From positions 124,001 through 188,000 of the forward strand of contig NZ_JAGFUX010000001.1 in the NCBI RefSeq assembly GCF_017601095.1: DNA of 64,000 nucleotides, read 5' to 3'. A program made the position numbers and the translations under genes. Each line of letters begins with the position of its first letter. The stretch's first letter is position 1. Of this stretch, positions 62,206 through 64,000 are shown piece by piece. Origin of the DNA: Streptococcus suis. Lineage in GTDB: Bacteria > Bacillota > Bacilli > Lactobacillales > Streptococcaceae. The notes beneath the pieces were generated by a model that saw nothing but the letters and a program-made list of their open reading frames with translations, did not search any database and was not told where the DNA came from.

Positions 62206-63045
62206 TTAAATTGCTAAATCGAATTTTAACTGCGGTTTAACTGGATTGTAGTCCACCAACTCAAAATCTTCTGCCCGAATATCAAAGAAATTGGTACCGT
62301 CTGGGACATTTAAGACCAAACGAGGCTCAATTTCTGAAGGCGTTCGACGGAGCAATTCCTCAGCCTGTTCAAACTGATTATCATAGATGTGGAGATTGTT
62401 GATGAAATAGAAAAACTTCCCTACCTTCCAACCAAAATGCTTGGCAATCATCATTTGAAGAGCTACATACTGCATAGCATTGATATGATGAGCCACCAAC
62501 ATATCATTTGACCGCTGAGTCAGTGTTGCATCAAGGTAAATCTCTCCATTCACTCGACGAACATCGAACATGGTCTGAAAGGCACAAGGCAATAGGCCTG
62601 GCGATTGGTTAAAAGCCTCATAATCCCACAAAGAAATCACATTGCGGCGATTCCATGGATTTTCCTCCAGCTGTTTGAGGATTTTTGAGATGATGTCATG
62701 CTTTTTAACAATTGCACCATAGCGTTCACCGATGGTCCCTGTTCCATCTACTTCCCAGTCATTCCAATATTGAACACCGTATTTTTCCTGCAAGACAGAC
62801 AGGTCATTGGTTTGGTCTTGGTAAATCCAGAGAATTTCTTTAATGGCGGATTTAATCGGAATTGGTCTTAGTGTGGTAATGGGAAACTCCCCCTTGGCCA
62901 AATCGTACTCAGCAAAGGAACCAGTAATATACTTGGAGTTGGCAACGTTTCCATCCTTGTATCGTGGACGAGCATTTTCTGAAAAAACGCCCTCTTCCAT
63001 AATCTTATGAATGTTTTCTTTAAAAATACTATCTGCTTTCGTCAT
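62206..63045 (-). CDS. thyA: thymidylate synthase
   Basis: 279 residues, complete. Nucleophile Cys154 in [17 protein letters not shown] and the [10 protein letters not shown] dUMP-binding region are present. It converts dUMP to dTMP with methylene-THF. Its 3' end is duplicated downstream. Confidence 0.98.
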   Translation of the reverse strand: MTKADSIFKENIHKIMEEGVFSENARPRYKDGNVANSKYITGSFAEYDLAKGEFPITTLRPIPIKSAIKEILWIYQDQTNDLSVLQEKYGVQYWNDWEVDGTGTIGERYGAIVKKHDIISKILKQLEENPWNRRNVISLWDYEAFNQSPGLLPCAFQTMFDVRRVNGEIYLDATLTQRSNDMLVAHHINAMQYVALQMMIAKHFGWKVGKFFYFINNLHIYDNQFEQAEELLRRTPSEIEPRLVLNVPDGTNFFDIRAEDFELVDYNPVKPQLKFDLAI

Positions 63046-63097
63046 GGTCTTAGTATAGCAAACTCTAGCAAAAAACTCCAGTTTTGCACCGAAGTTC

Positions 63098-63400
63098 TCA
63101 TTTGAAAAAGAATGAAAAGTAATTAAGTTGGAATAAACCAGATAGAGCAGTTATTAGGCTGAACAGTATAAAATACAAAGCAACCAAGGCGACACTCAAC
63201 AATATCTGACGAACATTTTTCGTATAAATTGCCGTTGGTAAGCTAGCTAGTCCGAAAAATGGAATGATGAAAAATGTCAGTTTAAAATTCACATTTGCAA
63301 GATTAAACCATTGGCCAATTGGTAAAAATAGCATGATTATGAGAATAGCAGCAATGCTATAGAGGACAATATTTAGCCGTCTTAATAGGGTCATATTCAT
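63098..63400 (-). CDS. small membrane protein
   Basis: 100 residues with three hydrophobic helices (about 12-30, 36-58, 66-90). Ribosome site AAGGAG. Lies 12 nt after the next small membrane protein gene, so the two form an operon. No family recognised. Confidence 0.65.
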   Translation of the reverse strand: MNMTLLRRLNIVLYSIAAILIIMLFLPIGQWFNLANVNFKLTFFIIPFFGLASLPTAIYTKNVRQILLSVALVALYFILFSLITALSGLFQLNYFSFFFK

Positions 63401-63412
63401 AAATAACTCCTT

Positions 63413-63691
63413 CTATGGACCGAAGAGAACATAGCCCAAGCCAAAGAACAAAGGAAAGGAAATGATCAATAGAATACTGATGATACCCGTCCAAAGTTTT
63501 TTGTAATAGATTGACAAGATGAGAATGAGCGCCCCAAATATTGGCAAAATCATCATGGTCGCTACGTTACCCCAACTCGATGGGAAAAACCAGTCACGAA
63601 TCCAGTAATCAAGGAAAAATGCAGACAGTAAAATCAAAAGACCAACGATAGTTAGATAATCAAGCAGTTTAGATATGTTTACTTGTTTCAT
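63413..63691 (-). CDS. small membrane protein
   Basis: 92 residues with three hydrophobic helices (about 13-28, 40-57, 66-90) separated by charged loops; similar in layout to the following gene, so perhaps related. Ribosome site AAAGGAG. A 26-bp palindrome lies 47 bp upstream. Function unknown. Confidence 0.65.
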   Translation of the reverse strand: MKQVNISKLLDYLTIVGLLILLSAFFLDYWIRDWFFPSSWGNVATMMILPIFGALILILSIYYKKLWTGIISILLIISFPLFFGLGYVLFGP

Positions 63692-63737
63692 GAACCGACA
63701 CTCCTTTCTACTTCTAGTTTAAACCATCAAACAATTA

Positions 63738-63763
63738 TTTTCAATATATGTATATATTGAAAA
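63738..63763. promoter_or_regulatory. 26-bp operator-like palindrome
   Basis: TTTTCAATATAT-GT-ATATATTGAAAA, perfect 12-bp arms, in the promoter region of the two small membrane protein genes. Confidence 0.6.
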
Positions 63764-63779
63764 TGTGACAACGGAATTG

Positions 63780-63806
63780 AAAAAAGCAGGGGGATGCCCT
63801 GCTTTC
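63780..63806 (-). terminator. terminator of the gene at the right edge
   Basis: AAAGCAGGG-catc-CCCTGCTTTTTT on the - strand. Confidence 0.85.
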
Positions 63807-63812
63807 ATGAAT

Positions 63813-64000
63813 TTAGTTATAACCTAAAGCAAACTTATACTGCTTTTGTGCTTCCGCATAGCTGAATTTGTTGGCATAGTCAAGAATTTTATTAGACAAT
63901 TGCTGCCTATCTTCTAGAGGTAGACTTGCTAGATTTTTCAAGGCTTTCACAAGATCTTCCACACTATCGAAACCACATTGTTGGTAGATACCCAACTCTT
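63813..64000 (-). CDS. C-terminal part of a larger protein, perhaps a glycosyltransferase
   Basis: The frame is open through the window edge. The 62 visible residues (ELGIYQQCGFDSVEDLVKAL ... ANKFSYAEAQKQYKFALGYN) look like the C-terminal helices of a glycosyltransferase, but no catalytic motif is visible. The family call is a guess. Confidence 0.4.
   Translation of the reverse strand, partial: ELGIYQQCGFDSVEDLVKALKNLASLPLEDRQQLSNKILDYANKFSYAEAQKQYKFALGYN

Noticed and set aside
1..64000. CRISPR arrays, tRNA and rRNA genes
   Set aside because: No regularly spaced direct repeats with unique spacers and no cloverleaf or rRNA sequence were recognised by eye.

Overview
The window reads as chromosome of a Streptococcus, most likely Streptococcus suis. 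The housekeeping genes are streptococcal in sequence and order (glyA, guaA, ylxM-ffh-satD, xerS, trmFO, topA-dprA, rnhB-rbgA, rplJ-rplL, ysxC, clpX, folA, thyA). It also carries a dif_SL/XerS terminus, serine-rich DUF6287 lipoproteins and a GBS-Bsp-repeat surface protein. The species call is inference; no rRNA or tRNA gene is present.

Layout. 1-11.5 kb: core genes, mostly on + (tsaC end, glyA, nucleoid protein, lysozyme-like protein, SDR, lipoprotein, gntR, ylxM-ffh, satD), with guaA and a membrane protein on -. 11.5-13.6 kb: replication terminus, with a broken toxin tail and intact putative immunity gene, the dif_SL site at 12319-12349, three bipartite repeats around it, and xerS. After dif the core genes are mostly on -, as expected where the replichores meet. 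13.6-21.3 kb: phosphoglucomutase family gene, a Bce-type bacitracin/peptide module (RR, HK, ABC permease, ATPase, small leader gene) with a BceR-like operator, and a dead IS3-family element. 21.4-30.1 kb: second DUF6287 lipoprotein, a CodY-box-controlled ATP-grasp plus two-esterase operon, YcaQ-like and AraC/GyrI-like genes, trmFO, NTF2-like and HAD proteins. 30.2-38.3 kb: topA, dprA (with a relic second copy of its 5' end and SigX box), acetyltransferase, a CstR-controlled sulfur/persulfide operon, a ydcF relic, rnhB and rbgA.

38.3-54.3 kb is an AT-rich accessory island. It has an integrase and excisionase at the left end, a second tyrosine recombinase beside an 84-nt foldable sequence, an OB-fold-like protein, a LexA-like HdiR/UmuC mutagenesis cassette, an RHH plus R2K-type ATP-grasp pair, GNAT and SRPBCC proteins, a Rep-like protein, and a cluster of decayed mobile-element genes (large serine recombinase, TnpW, two RlmD-type tails, tyrosine recombinase). 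54.4-64 kb returns to core genes: a coiled-coil protein, a six-repeat surface hydrolase whose signal peptide is out of frame, rplJL with an L10 leader, ysxC, clpX, a small membrane protein, folA, thyA and small membrane proteins.

The most noteworthy observations are the symmetric bipartite repeats around dif with the xerS promoter built into dif, the CodY-regulated ATP-grasp/esterase operon, the self-regulated RHH/R2K ATP-grasp pair, and the tyrosine recombinase that sits beside different neighbours in an intact and a decayed copy.
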